From: Lachnospiraceae bacterium
Lineage (GTDB): Bacteria; Bacillota; Clostridia; Lachnospirales; Lachnospiraceae
Assembly: GCA_902363445.1 (NCBI GenBank)
Contig: CABJAB010000005.1
Location: forward strand, 1-64,000
Direction of reading: 5' to 3'
Length of the DNA stretch: 64,000 bases
The notes under the pieces are model-generated. The model had not been told where the DNA came from, did not search any database, and saw nothing but the letters and a program-made list of their open reading frames with translations. Shown here one piece after another: positions 1 through 8,306 of this stretch. Every line of letters begins with the position of its first letter. Within the stretch, counting starts at the first letter, position 1. Position numbers and translations under genes: made by a program.

Positions 1-70
1 ATAGGCTGGAGGTGGAAGTGCAGCAATGTATGGAGCTGACCAGTACTAATCGGCCGAGGGCTTGTCCAGG
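1..70 (+). rRNA. 23S rRNA, 3' end (partial)
   Basis: The first bases carry the conserved 3' end of bacterial 23S rRNA: the ACCAGTACTAAT block followed by a CGGCCGAGGGCTTG tail, which closes helix 1 of the molecule. The rest of the gene lies to the left of the window. No 5S rRNA is visible between this end and the following tRNA-Asn, so 5S must lie elsewhere. The exact 3' end is uncertain by a few bases. Confidence 0.9.
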
Positions 71-162
71 CGGTTTAGGAAGGCTTTGGGAGATGGATGA
101 CAATGTGCAGTTTTGAAGGTATGAGAAGCCGGGAAGGTGGGCAGACTAGCCTTCAGAGATGA

Positions 163-234
163 TCCTCGATAGCTCAATGGTAGAGCACTCGGCTGTTAAC
201 CGAGTTGTTGTAGGTTCGAGCCCTACTCGGGGAG
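163..234 (+). tRNA. tRNA-Asn (GTT)
   Basis: Full cloverleaf of 72 bases: acceptor TCCTCGA pairs with TCGGGGA, the anticodon loop is CTGTTAA with anticodon GTT, and the T loop is TTCGAGC. It lies about 90 bases after the 23S end and is probably cotranscribed with the rRNA operon. Confidence 0.96.
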
Positions 235-289
235 CTTTAAGATAATTTCGTAAATTAATGCGCTTGCGGAATTTTTAGTTTAATTTGAT

Positions 290-335
290 GCCATCGCATC
301 TACGGTTATTAGCCGGCGGCGCGATGGCTCTTTTG
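290..335 (+). terminator. Terminator of the rRNA-tRNA-Asn operon
   Basis: The inverted repeat GCCATCGC (290-297) / GCGATGGC (321-328) is followed by a short T run and more T-rich sequence. It lies after tRNA-Asn and before the convergent deacetylase gene. The long loop (23 bases) makes the call less certain than for the other terminators in the window. Confidence 0.65.
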
Positions 336-377
336 GAATATTTTTTTAATATATGCCTATTGATTATGTTTTGAAAT

Positions 378-1190
378 CTAGGAGGGCAGATTATTCAGGG
401 AATCGAAATGGTAGCCCATTTCCTCCCACTTGGTCAGGAGTTCATCCAGGATCTGCGCGTTGGTGGAGGAAGTGCTGTGGAGGAGAACGACGGCTCCGGG
501 ATGGATACGTCCCAGCAGCTTTTCAAAGGCAGCTTCTTTTGTGGGCTGGTCATCTTGATACCAGTCTACGTAAGCCAGACTCCAGAAAAAGGTCCGGTAG
601 CCCATTTCATTGGCCATCTGGAGATTGCTTTCGCTGTATTTTCCCTGAGGCGGCCGGTAAAATTTAGTCATAGTCTGGCCGGTTGTCTCTTCAAAGAGCT
701 TTTCCAAGTCTCCCAATTCTTTTTCAAAAGCTTCCTTTGTGGAAATTTGGGACATATTCGGATGATGGTACGTGTGGTTCCCAACGGTGTGGCCTTCATC
801 TACCATCCGTTTGACCAGATCCGGGCTTGTTTCTATGTAATTGCCCACTACAAAGAAGGTGGCCGGCGCCTGGTGCTTCTTCAGCGCATCCAATATGGCG
901 GCCGTATTGCCGTTTTCGTATCCGGCGTCAAAGGTCAGGTAAATCACTTTATCTTCGGTTTCCTGGACGAAATAGGCGTTGAATTTCTTCAGATAATCGG
1001 CAGTAGCATTGCCGACAGGCGCTTTTCCTTCCTGCTGAAAGCTCAGTCCCCAATTACTTTCTGCGGAAGAGGATACGGCTTTGGAGGGAGCCGGCCGGGT
1101 AAAACGGGCGGCTGCATATCCCACCAGATAGGCCAGGGCAAAAATAAAGACACGTATTATGATTTTTTTTCTTTGAGAGGATTTATTCAT
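378..1190 (-). CDS. pdaA: PdaA-type polysaccharide deacetylase
   Basis: The product (270 aa) is a NodB-fold, metal-dependent carbohydrate esterase that removes acetyl groups from peptidoglycan amino sugars. In spore formers PdaA is needed to make the muramic delta-lactam of the spore cortex. Seen: an N-terminal membrane anchor, the first catalytic motif as TFDAGYENG (the PdaA variant of TFDDG), the metal-binding HTYHHP motif, and the RPPQGKYS motif. The start at 1190 is chosen for its GGTGAG ribosome binding site; an in-frame ATG at 1235 has none. The gene is monocistronic and convergent with the rRNA operon. The family is clear; the spore role is inferred from homologues. Confidence 0.85.
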   Translation of the reverse strand: MNKSSQRKKIIIRVFIFALAYLVGYAAARFTRPAPSKAVSSSAESNWGLSFQQEGKAPVGNATADYLKKFNAYFVQETEDKVIYLTFDAGYENGNTAAILDALKKHQAPATFFVVGNYIETSPDLVKRMVDEGHTVGNHTYHHPNMSQISTKEAFEKELGDLEKLFEETTGQTMTKFYRPPQGKYSESNLQMANEMGYRTFFWSLAYVDWYQDDQPTKEAAFEKLLGRIHPGAVVLLHSTSSTNAQILDELLTKWEEMGYHFDSLNNLPS

Positions 1191-1307
1191 GGCACTCACC
1201 AGAGGCAGTATTGCTAAAATATATGAGTAAGACATCCGGGATAGTACCGTGAGGACTTATGCCCTAAAAGAAAAAGTGTTAATTTTTCAGATAAAAGAAA
1301 AAAGTTC

Positions 1308-1336
1308 TTGCAAACCCCTCGAGTTTATGGTATTAT
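1308..1336 (+). promoter_or_regulatory. Promoter of the first tRNA operon
   Basis: TTGCAA (1308-1313), a 17-base spacer and TATTAT (1331-1336) lie about 100 bases before tRNA-Glu. The interval up to the tRNA contains a CCCGTGT/ACACGGG hairpin and a TTTTTT run, which may be leader structure removed on processing. Confidence 0.65.
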
Positions 1337-1437
1337 CGTTTCGTTGAGTATATGAGAATGAGATAGTTTCCCCGTGTGGTATTTTGAGCTATACACGGGA
1401 AGTCAGCAGGCTCCACGGAGTTTTTTAGCAGACATGA

Positions 1438-1509
1438 GGCTCCATGGTCAAGCGGTTAAGACACCGCCCTTTCACGGCGGTAACAGGGGTTCAAATCCCC
1501 TTGGAGTCA
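1438..1509 (+). tRNA. tRNA-Glu (TTC)
   Basis: 72-base cloverleaf; acceptor GGCTCCA pairs with TGGAGTC with one G-T pair. The anticodon stem CCGCC/GGCGG surrounds the loop CTTTCAC, giving anticodon TTC. It is the first tRNA of a six-member operon. Confidence 0.96.
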
Positions 1510-1522
1510 CTTGAATGATTTT

Positions 1523-1595
1523 GCCGATGTGGCTCAATTGGCAGAGCAGCTGATTTGTAATCAGCAGGTTATCGGTTCGAGTCCGATCATCGGCT
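1523..1595 (+). tRNA. tRNA-Thr (TGT)
   Basis: 73-base cloverleaf with acceptor GCCGATG/CATCGGC, anticodon stem CTGAT/ATCAG and anticodon TGT. It follows tRNA-Glu after 13 bases. Confidence 0.96.
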
Positions 1596-1608
1596 TTGCT
1601 TCTTATAT

Positions 1609-1682
1609 GGACCTTTAGCTCAGTTGGTTAGAGCAACCGGCTCATAACCGGTCGGTCCTGGGTTCGAGTCCCCGAAGGTCCA
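1609..1682 (+). tRNA. tRNA-Met (CAT), elongator type
   Basis: 74-base cloverleaf with acceptor GGACCTT/AAGGTCC and anticodon CAT. The standard first acceptor pair G1-C72 and the overall sequence fit elongator Met, not initiator tRNA. The T stem CTGGG/CCCCG contains one T-C mismatch at its second pair, which is unusual. A CAT tRNA could in principle be the lysidine-modified Ile tRNA, but the sequence resembles Met more. Confidence 0.9.
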
Positions 1683-1738
1683 CTCTTTTCCCACAAAAGC
1701 AGATAAATCATATCATCAGTTTTACAGCGTCAGATTTT

Positions 1739-1812
1739 GGCCCGGTGGCTCAGCTGGTTAGAGCGCCGCCCTGTCACGGCGGAGGTCGTGGGTTCGAACC
1801 CCATCCGGGTCG
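1739..1812 (+). tRNA. tRNA-Asp (GTC)
   Basis: 74-base cloverleaf; acceptor GGCCCGG pairs with CCGGGTC, anticodon stem CCGCC/GGCGG, anticodon GTC, discriminator G as expected for Asp. Confidence 0.96.
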
Positions 1813-1851
1813 TTTTACAAGTTTTGTTCCGTTGTTTTAATAAGACATCAT

Positions 1852-1936
1852 GCCGGCGTGGCGGAACTGGCAGACGCACAGGACTTAAAATCCTGCGGCC
1901 TTTAAAGCCGTACCGGTTCGATTCCGGTCGCCGGCA
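1852..1936 (+). tRNA. tRNA-Leu (TAA)
   Basis: An 85-base class II tRNA with a long variable arm (CGGCCTTTAAAGCCG region). Acceptor GCCGGCG pairs with CGCCGGC, the anticodon loop is CTTAAAA with anticodon TAA, and the discriminator is A. Confidence 0.95.
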
Positions 1937-2009
1937 CTGTTTTAAAAATTTTCACGGAAAGCTTGTAATTTTTGGAAATATGTATTATAATTAGTTTTTG
2001 GAATGACGT

Positions 2010-2083
2010 GCGGCAGTAGCTCAGCTGGATAGAGCACTTGGCTACGGACCAAGGTGTCGGGAGTTCGAATCTTCTCTGCCGCG
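2010..2083 (+). tRNA. tRNA-Arg (ACG)
   Basis: 74-base cloverleaf with acceptor GCGGCAG/CTGCCGC, anticodon stem TTGGC/ACCAA and anticodon ACG, which is normally deaminated to ICG by TadA. It is the last tRNA of the operon. Confidence 0.95.
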
Positions 2084-2137
2084 TGAAAAAAGGAACGTGT
2101 TGTTCAGGCAACTGTTTTAGACAGTACGTGCAAAGTG

Positions 2138-2178
2138 GCCATACAAAAGTGAGAAGCTTTTGTATGGCTGTTTTTTTA
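2138..2178 (+). terminator. Terminator of the first tRNA operon
   Basis: A near-perfect hairpin, GCCATACAAAAG followed by its complement ending GTATGGC, is followed by a run of seven T. It sits 55 bases after tRNA-Arg. Hairpin bounds are good to a base or two. Confidence 0.88.
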
Positions 2179-2247
2179 TTCAGATAATAGTGTCCGCCGC
2201 AGCTCCTCAACAAGGCGAGTTAGACAGGCGAGGCAAACCGGTTGAAT

Positions 2248-2721
2248 TTATAGATTGTACATCATAATGTATTCTTCTTCGTTTTTATCAATAACTTCAA
2301 ACCCTAACTTTTGATACATTTTTACAGCATAATTTGTTTTTTGAACGGCAAGCGATGCCCGCTCATATCCACTGCTTTTTAGTAAGGCCAGCATTTCTTT
2401 TATTAGCTTTGTACCTATTCCGAGTCCTCGATATTCCTTGTAAAGCGAGATTGCGAATGATGGTGTTTTATAATCGATATGCCCGTAATCTTTCATGATA
2501 CGAACCCAAACGGCGCCTATGACTTTTCCGCCCGTTTCCGCGACTAATCCTATATCATCTTTCTTTTCTCCAAAACAGTCGATGTATACCTGTAATTCAG
2601 GGGCGTAAATAATGGATTTTGGGGGTGGTTCTATACCGTCTGGCAGAAAAATAGCTTCATATAAAAAATCAGCCAGTAAAGGATATTCCGTTTCTCTGAT
2701 TTTACGTATTATATACTCCAT
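2248..2721 (-). CDS. GNAT-family N-acetyltransferase
   Basis: The product (157 aa) is a single GNAT domain that would transfer an acetyl group from acetyl-CoA to an unknown amine. The acetyl-CoA binding signature reads YRGLGIGTKL at about residues 95-104, followed by the helix and the NYAVKMYQKLGF motif typical of the C-terminal half of the fold. The start at 2721 begins directly with the fold (MEYIIRKI). It stands alone between the tRNA operon terminator and the two-component genes, so context gives no substrate. Family certain, substrate unknown. Confidence 0.85.
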   Translation of the reverse strand: MEYIIRKIRETEYPLLADFLYEAIFLPDGIEPPPKSIIYAPELQVYIDCFGEKKDDIGLVAETGGKVIGAVWVRIMKDYGHIDYKTPSFAISLYKEYRGLGIGTKLIKEMLALLKSSGYERASLAVQKTNYAVKMYQKLGFEVIDKNEEEYIMMYNL

Positions 2722-2918
2722 TTTCTAATAAAATTAACCTCTGCAATTTCTAATTTGATAATTCGTCTATATTTCCTTATGTATATGAATGCTGTTATGA
2801 ACAGAGTAGAGCATTACGCACAGCTTGTCAATTTATATATAGCAGGAACACACAGTCTTCAGGCTGGAAGGAAACGGATGTGCTATTGGAGCGGATCAGA
2901 GACCGGGTACGGCAGGGC

Positions 2919-3521
2919 TCATTCCAGATAGTTCTTAAAGATATGTATCAGATCTTCCTGATGGCGCAGTCCCATCTTTTTTAAGATACTGCTTCTTTGG
3001 TTGGCGATGGTCTTGGAGGAGGAATGGAGGAATACATTTTTTCCGAGGAGCATCTGGAGCACGCTTTGTTCGGCGGCAGAGAGGTCGGACACGATCAGGG
3101 AATAGATCAGATGCAGCTGAGGCGTGGAGCCGGCTGCGGTTTTCCTCACACTTTCGACCAGAAGATCGAACTGGCTCTTAAATACATAACCGGAAGCAAA
3201 GGTGTGCTTGCAGGCGTTTACAATGGTAGCCGAGTCTTCATAGGCGGTCAGGATGATCAGTTTTGCGTCGGTGCGGAGCCTTATCAGCCGCGCCGCGTGG
3301 ATTCCGTCCGAAGGAGAGGAGGACAGGTTCAGATCCATCAGTATAATGTCTGGTCTGCAGGATTCCAAGCGGCAGAGCGCGTCGGCTTCGCTGACGGCAT
3401 GGCCTATGACTTCCATGTCGTTTTCTCTGTTCAAAGTGGTCTGTATCAGGTAAGCAAAGTCCAAATCGTCTTCTACCGTGAATATCTGTATTTTCTTAGA
3501 AGCGGAGTAATCGACTCCCAT
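2919..3521 (-). CDS. NarL/LuxR-type response regulator
   Basis: About 200 aa. The N-terminal receiver domain carries the phosphoacceptor aspartate in ILMDLNL, with an acidic pair (VEDD) near the start and the conserved lysine in GYVFKS. The C-terminal 65 residues form a LuxR-type HTH (LSAAEQSVLQMLLGKN onward). It is translationally linked to the sensor kinase upstream, whose stop lies at 3526. The start at 3521 follows GGGTGAT; an alternative ATG at 3539 would overlap the kinase by 14 bases and lacks a ribosome binding site. It is the expected output partner of the 3526-4968 kinase; its targets are unknown. Confidence 0.82.
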   Translation of the reverse strand: MGVDYSASKKIQIFTVEDDLDFAYLIQTTLNRENDMEVIGHAVSEADALCRLESCRPDIILMDLNLSSSPSDGIHAARLIRLRTDAKLIILTAYEDSATIVNACKHTFASGYVFKSQFDLLVESVRKTAAGSTPQLHLIYSLIVSDLSAAEQSVLQMLLGKNVFLHSSSKTIANQRSSILKKMGLRHQEDLIHIFKNYLE

Positions 3522-3525
3522 ACTA

Positions 3526-4968
3526 TCACCCATTTCCATTTCTATTTTGCAAAGCTTTTTTCCAGGGAAAGTGCAGGGAAAAGACAGTGCCCTTATCCGG
3601 GAGGCTGTCTGCTGTGATCTTTCCTCTGTGCTTTTCCATCACTTTTTGGCAGAAATAAAGGCCGAGTCCCATATGCCCATCCGAGGTCTTGGTGCTGCTG
3701 TAGGGCTCAAACAATTTAGAAAGAGCCTCCGGGCGGATACCGGTGCCGGTATCACTGACTGAGATGACGAGCCGTTCCTGCCTGGGATAAACGGATGCAC
3801 GGATGATGAGGATACCGTTTCCGTCCATGGCATCTGCGGCATTGAGGATCAGATTGTTGAGGACCTCTTTGACATATTCTTTGTCGCAGGACAAGAACTG
3901 TTCTTCGTCACACTGAATATCCATCTGTATATTGGGAAACCGGCGTTTATATGGAGTGACGCACTCTTCCATTATCGCGGATACGGAACACAGCTCAAGG
4001 TTCAGCCGGATATCCTGGGAATAATACTGTATTTTTTCCAGGCAGTTTTTGAGATGATCAGTCGAATGGATGATGATGCGGGCGTATTCCCCCGTTTCTT
4101 CCCGGCCTGAGGATAAGGCGAGGTTTTTGGCGCACCATTCTATCTTGGAAATTTCGTTTTTTAAAAGATGCTGGGTACAGCGGGCATTCTGATTTATCAG
4201 CTGTCCTTTTTTATCCCAGTCAAAGGTTTCATGCTTGAACCTGGTGCCCATGATGCCGCCGCGGAAAGCGTAGCGGAGGAAATAGATCAACAGGAATACT
4301 ATAATAAGGAAATTCCCCTGCCAGGCTTTGAAATATCTGGTAAGACCGAGGGAGTGTACAAGGAGGGCGCTGGTCAGCCAGTACCAGATGGGGACCAGCA
4401 CTAGGATGGAGACCATCTTTTTTTGATGGTAACATTCTTCATGCCGCTCCTTGTGCAAAGTCCTGACAATCATAAAAGTCAGCAAAATCCCATATATCCA
4501 ATTATAAAATGTAATGGAAAGAAAATACGGGCGGCTGTTCAGCTGATAATAACGGGTATTGGTATATGGAAAGAGAAGACCGAAAACGAAAGCCGGGAGA
4601 AAAACCGCCAGGCGGGTCCATGGGAACAGCCGGGGATGCCTTTCATTAAAATGGCAGTAATACAATCCGAAAACGAGAGCGGACGGCATGGAAAAATAAT
4701 AGAAGATTCCGGTCAGCACAGAATAGACGGCCAGAGCCTTTGATTGATCGAAATGGGAAGGACAGGCGGAAATCAGCCATGGAAAAAAGGTGAAATACAG
4801 ATATTCTTTGAAAACACCTATGCTGAACACCATGCCGCTTAGAAAACACCAGCGGTTCAGCATATTTTGAGAATTGCCGAGTCGGATCAGGATAAACAGG
4901 ACCCAGATTAAAACTGTGAAAAGAAGCAGAAATTCTCCGGGCAGTCCTTTTTGTATTTCAGCGGGCAT
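3526..4968 (-). CDS. Sensor histidine kinase with multi-pass membrane sensor
   Basis: The product (480 aa) has about seven hydrophobic segments in its first 250 residues, with no large extracellular loop, which suggests sensing within the membrane. A dimerisation/phosphoacceptor helix follows (TQHLLKNEISKIEW). The HATPase domain has an N box (LNNLILNAADAM), a G1 box (VSDTGTGI) and a G2 box (GHMGLGLYFC). The start at 4968 has a perfect AGGAG six bases upstream; a longer frame to 5046 has none. It heads an operon with the response regulator and is divergent from the Ser/Thr kinase operon at 5213, so the two systems share a 244-base intergenic region. The signal is unknown. Confidence 0.85.
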   Translation of the reverse strand: MPAEIQKGLPGEFLLLFTVLIWVLFILIRLGNSQNMLNRWCFLSGMVFSIGVFKEYLYFTFFPWLISACPSHFDQSKALAVYSVLTGIFYYFSMPSALVFGLYYCHFNERHPRLFPWTRLAVFLPAFVFGLLFPYTNTRYYQLNSRPYFLSITFYNWIYGILLTFMIVRTLHKERHEECYHQKKMVSILVLVPIWYWLTSALLVHSLGLTRYFKAWQGNFLIIVFLLIYFLRYAFRGGIMGTRFKHETFDWDKKGQLINQNARCTQHLLKNEISKIEWCAKNLALSSGREETGEYARIIIHSTDHLKNCLEKIQYYSQDIRLNLELCSVSAIMEECVTPYKRRFPNIQMDIQCDEEQFLSCDKEYVKEVLNNLILNAADAMDGNGILIIRASVYPRQERLVISVSDTGTGIRPEALSKLFEPYSSTKTSDGHMGLGLYFCQKVMEKHRGKITADSLPDKGTVFSLHFPWKKALQNRNGNG

Positions 4969-5212
4969 AGCAGTTCTCCTTCGAATGGAAGAATGATCAA
5001 AGCAGTCTTCTAATAAGAACTTATCATATTTAGAATCATACATCAAGAAGATTACGCTGGCGGACTTCCTAAACTTTTTGGGAACAGAAGACAGAGAAAA
5101 AATGATATGATAGCAATGAGTTCAGATTATTAATAAAATAGGCAATATTTTGGCGAATAATGGCCTTCCGGAGCCGTGGAAAACGGCAGGGCGGGCCAGG
5201 GAGGAGCAGTCT

Positions 5213-7702
5213 ATGGAGAGCATGGAAAAGAACTCCGGAGCGGAGGGGGCCAGGGCCCCGCACCATCTTCCTTTCCGCACGATACTGAACGGAAAGTATA
5301 TGGTGCAGCGCGTCCTGGGAGAAGGGGGCTTTGGCATCACGTATGAGGGCTGGGATCTTAATCTGGAACTCAAGGTGGCGATCAAAGAATATTATCCCTC
5401 CGGTTTTGTAACACGGGGCAATACGGAAGTCATCGCCTACACGGGAAGCGGAGAAGAATATTATGAAAAGGGGAAGCAGAAGTTCCTCAGTGAAGCCAAG
5501 ACGCTGGCCAGATTTTACTTTCTGCCCGGGATCGTAGGAGTCAAAGACTTTTTCCTGGAAAATAATACGGCTTACATTGTGATGGAATTTCTGGACGGAG
5601 TTACGCTTAAGACTTATACCGAACAGGCGGGAGGGCGTCTTCCATCGCAGCAGGTCCTGGATTTCATGAGACCGGTCATGCATTCCCTGGCTGAGGTACA
5701 TAAGTCGGGCCTGATACACCGGGATATCAGTCCGGAAAATATCATGATCACAAAGGAGGGCCAAGTAAAGCTGCTGGATTTCGGCGCGGCCAGGGATATT
5801 TCGCCGGAGGGAGAAAAGAGTCTGTCTGTTTTGCTGAAGCCGGGTTATGCGCCGGAAGAACAGTACCGGACACATGGAGAGCAGGGGCCCTGGACGGATG
5901 TGTACGCGCTGTGCGCCACGATATACCGGTGCGTGACGGGAGAGTCTCCTGAAGAGCCGCTGGAAAGGGCAAGGCATGATGAGTTAAAACCGCCTTCTAT
6001 GATGGGAGCGCAGCTGACTCCTCAGCAGGATATGGCTATTGTTCGGGGACTCTCTCTATACGCGGAGAATCGGTTTCAGAATGTGGAGGAGCTGGAGGCG
6101 GCGCTGTATGGAGGCGGTTTTACAGGAGAGCCTCCGGCCGCGAATCCATATGCGGCGCCCAGGGGAAACATCCAGGCTGCGCCCATTCCGCAGAAAGAAG
6201 GAAAGAAAAAAGGAAAGAAGGCCGTGATCGGCCTGATTGCGCTGATCTGCGTCCTGGCCGGTGGGATCATATGGATTCTGTCAATGGGAAAAAGAGGCGG
6301 CGCAGCGATGGGCAGCAGCAATGGAAATATCCACAATAACGGATCTGTGGCCTCGGGGAAAACAGGTGATGTGTATGCGTGCCGGTTAGGCGGCTATCTG
6401 GCGGTGGAGAATTCCATTGGGAACTGGAAGGTCATCGAAGCGGAAAACAGCGGGTATGTAAACGTTTGGAAGAATTGGATCTATTATCTGGATGAGAATT
6501 ACCGCATTGTCAAACGTCCTCTTGCAAACCCGGAAGAGAGTCCTCAGACCGTGGGAGGAAAAAAGGCCGGCGGTTTCCTGATCTCCGGCGGCATCCTCTA
6601 TTATTTTGACGGCGACGGGGCGATACACCGGATGAACCTGGACGGCGGCAAGGACGAGATCATTAACAGCGGGGAGAATCTGGGGCTGAACATTGAAAAC
6701 GGCTGGATCTATTTTCTAAGGAATGAAGACGGCGCCGGCATCCTTTATAAGATGAAGACGGACGGGACGAAGCTGCAGAAGGTGGGGAAGGACGAATCAG
6801 AGATGTTCATTGTCCAGGACGGCTGGGTCTACTATACCAACATGAGCAGAGACAACGAGCTTTACCGGATGCGCGTGGACGGAAGCCAGAACCAGTCCCT
6901 CGGAGTGGGGGAGGCGGATATGTTCAATATCTGCGGAGACTGGATTTATTACCAGGGTGTGGAATATGACGGGGCGTTATGCAGGGTGAGGAAGGATGGA
7001 AGCGGCGAGGAAAAACTGAAATCCGCAGTTCCAGAGCTTCTGTTTTCTTCCGGCGATACGGTCTATTACATTGTGCAGGAGGATTCCGATGCCTCTTACA
7101 GCCTGTATTCCATCCCGGTGAACGGTTCCAAAAGTGAGCTGGTGCTCACGCAGAGCGGAAAGACCTCCTTGTCTCAAGAGACGCCGCAGGGAAAGGCAGA
7201 GGAGCAGCCTAGCATTCCGGAGGATGAGGGGACCGACAGCGAGCTCATGTACCAGGGAGAACCATTTGACTACCAGGATACGGTGCTGGACCGCATCAAT
7301 CAGGATGAGATGCAGAGCCTGGAGGTGGGGACGGAAGCGGGGCTTACCTATGTGGATTACAGAGTAGAGGGCTGGGATATTTCAGAAGCTTTGAACTCTG
7401 ACGGTTCTCAGACACTCAAGGTCTATATTTCCTTTATTTGTGAGCAGGAAATGACGATCTTAAATTATGATTTTATGGTAATAGCCATGAAGGAAAACGC
7501 CGACGATGACGTCGAAGACCTCAAGCTTTGTGTTGCATCGACGGTGAATGGCAATGAATTCCCGATGAAAGCAGAGGGAGGAGGCGCCTACACCGCGGAA
7601 TTTGAATACAAGGTTCCATATGGATACGAGAATATTCTGATGTATACCAATATCATTAACGGCAAAACAAATGGATCCCTTTATCTGACTTATCTTTATT
7701 AG
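5213..7702 (+). CDS. Membrane-bound Hanks-type Ser/Thr protein kinase with extracellular repeat domain
   Basis: The product (829 aa) phosphorylates Ser/Thr. Seen: glycine loop GEGGFG at about residues 36-41, catalytic HRDISPEN near 168, DFGAA near 188, and APEEQY in the activation segment. Hydrophobic residues near 336-358 form a single membrane span. The outer part (about 380-640) contains repeated WIYY.../YRMxxDG units like the beta-propeller DUF5050 family, then a unique C-terminal domain. This gives an inside kinase and outside sensor, as in PknB-type kinases but with a different sensor. The start at 5213 follows GGGAGGAG; an ATG at 5150 lacks a site. It heads a five-gene operon with two FHA readers and two PP2C phosphatases. 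The ligand is unknown. Confidence 0.88.
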   Translation: MESMEKNSGAEGARAPHHLPFRTILNGKYMVQRVLGEGGFGITYEGWDLNLELKVAIKEYYPSGFVTRGNTEVIAYTGSGEEYYEKGKQKFLSEAKTLARFYFLPGIVGVKDFFLENNTAYIVMEFLDGVTLKTYTEQAGGRLPSQQVLDFMRPVMHSLAEVHKSGLIHRDISPENIMITKEGQVKLLDFGAARDISPEGEKSLSVLLKPGYAPEEQYRTHGEQGPWTDVYALCATIYRCVTGESPEEPLERARHDELKPPSMMGAQLTPQQDMAIVRGLSLYAENRFQNVEELEAALYGGGFTGEPPAANPYAAPRGNIQAAPIPQKEGKKKGKKAVIGLIALICVLAGGIIWILSMGKRGGAAMGSSNGNIHNNGSVASGKTGDVYACRLGGYLAVENSIGNWKVIEAENSGYVNVWKNWIYYLDENYRIVKRPLANPEESPQTVGGKKAGGFLISGGILYYFDGDGAIHRMNLDGGKDEIINSGENLGLNIENGWIYFLRNEDGAGILYKMKTDGTKLQKVGKDESEMFIVQDGWVYYTNMSRDNELYRMRVDGSQNQSLGVGEADMFNICGDWIYYQGVEYDGALCRVRKDGSGEEKLKSAVPELLFSSGDTVYYIVQEDSDASYSLYSIPVNGSKSELVLTQSGKTSLSQETPQGKAEEQPSIPEDEGTDSELMYQGEPFDYQDTVLDRINQDEMQSLEVGTEAGLTYVDYRVEGWDISEALNSDGSQTLKVYISFICEQEMTILNYDFMVIAMKENADDDVEDLKLCVASTVNGNEFPMKAEGGGAYTAEFEYKVPYGYENILMYTNIINGKTNGSLYLTYLY

Positions 7703-7721
7703 TAAAAAGGAGGAAAGAATA

Positions 7722-8306
7722 ATGGAGATGAAGCGCTGCCCCAACGGGCACTTTTATGACCCGATGCTTTACAAGGAATGCCCGTATTGTCAGGGCGCGT
7801 CGGCAAATGCGAATGTGAATGGGGCGTTTGCCCAGCCGAACGCTGGAGCCACGATGCCGGTGAGACAGGAAGGAAACTGCGGCTATAAAATTCCTCCAAA
7901 ACAGGAAGAGCGGCCGGAGGAGGGACAGAAAACAGTTGCGGTCATCCAGCAGAAAACAGGGATAAATCCGGTGGTCGGCTGGCTGGTATGTGTGGACGGG
8001 TCTGAAAAGGGAAAGGATTATCACCTCCACAGCGGAAACAACTTTATCGGACGCAGCTCCAAAATGGACGTCTGCCTGCCTCATGACGAGGCGGTTTCCA
8101 GGGAGAATCAGGGAGTCGTGAGCTATGACGGACGGCACAAAGCTTTTTATGCCGCGCCCGGCACCGGGCAGAATATCATTTATCTGAACGGAGAGCCGCT
8201 TTTGATGATCCACGAGCTGAAAGCCTTTGACCGGCTTGAGGTGGGGAATACGACGCTGATGTTTATGCCATTATGCGGGGAGGAGTTTCAGTGGGAGAAA
8301 AAATAG
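7722..8306 (+). CDS. Zinc-ribbon-like FHA-domain protein
   Basis: 194 aa. The N terminus has a short Cys/His cluster (CPNGH and CPYC within the first 25 residues) that may bind zinc. A low-complexity linker leads to a C-terminal FHA domain (about residues 85-185) with the FIGRSS loop, VSREN and YLNGEPL. FHA domains bind phosphothreonine peptides. The usual SRxH histidine is replaced by Asn here, so affinity may differ. It sits 19 bases after the kinase with AAGGAGG upstream, so a kinase substrate or adaptor is the natural reading (inference). It is soluble, with no membrane segment. Confidence 0.82.
   Translation: MEMKRCPNGHFYDPMLYKECPYCQGASANANVNGAFAQPNAGATMPVRQEGNCGYKIPPKQEERPEEGQKTVAVIQQKTGINPVVGWLVCVDGSEKGKDYHLHSGNNFIGRSSKMDVCLPHDEAVSRENQGVVSYDGRHKAFYAAPGTGQNIIYLNGEPLLMIHELKAFDRLEVGNTTLMFMPLCGEEFQWEKK

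Noticed and set aside
1337..1437. T-box or riboswitch in the leader of the first tRNA operon
   Set aside because: A hairpin and T run are present, but no T-box sequence or known aptamer loop is seen, and the downstream genes are tRNAs.
1609..1682. Lysidine-type tRNA-Ile with CAT anticodon
   Set aside because: The sequence as a whole matches elongator tRNA-Met of Clostridia more closely; not fully excluded.
5069..5977. Minus-strand frame of about 300 codons opposite the Ser/Thr kinase
   Set aside because: It mirrors the kinase codons, has no ribosome binding site and a composition rich in Arg, Pro and Ser typical of antisense frames.
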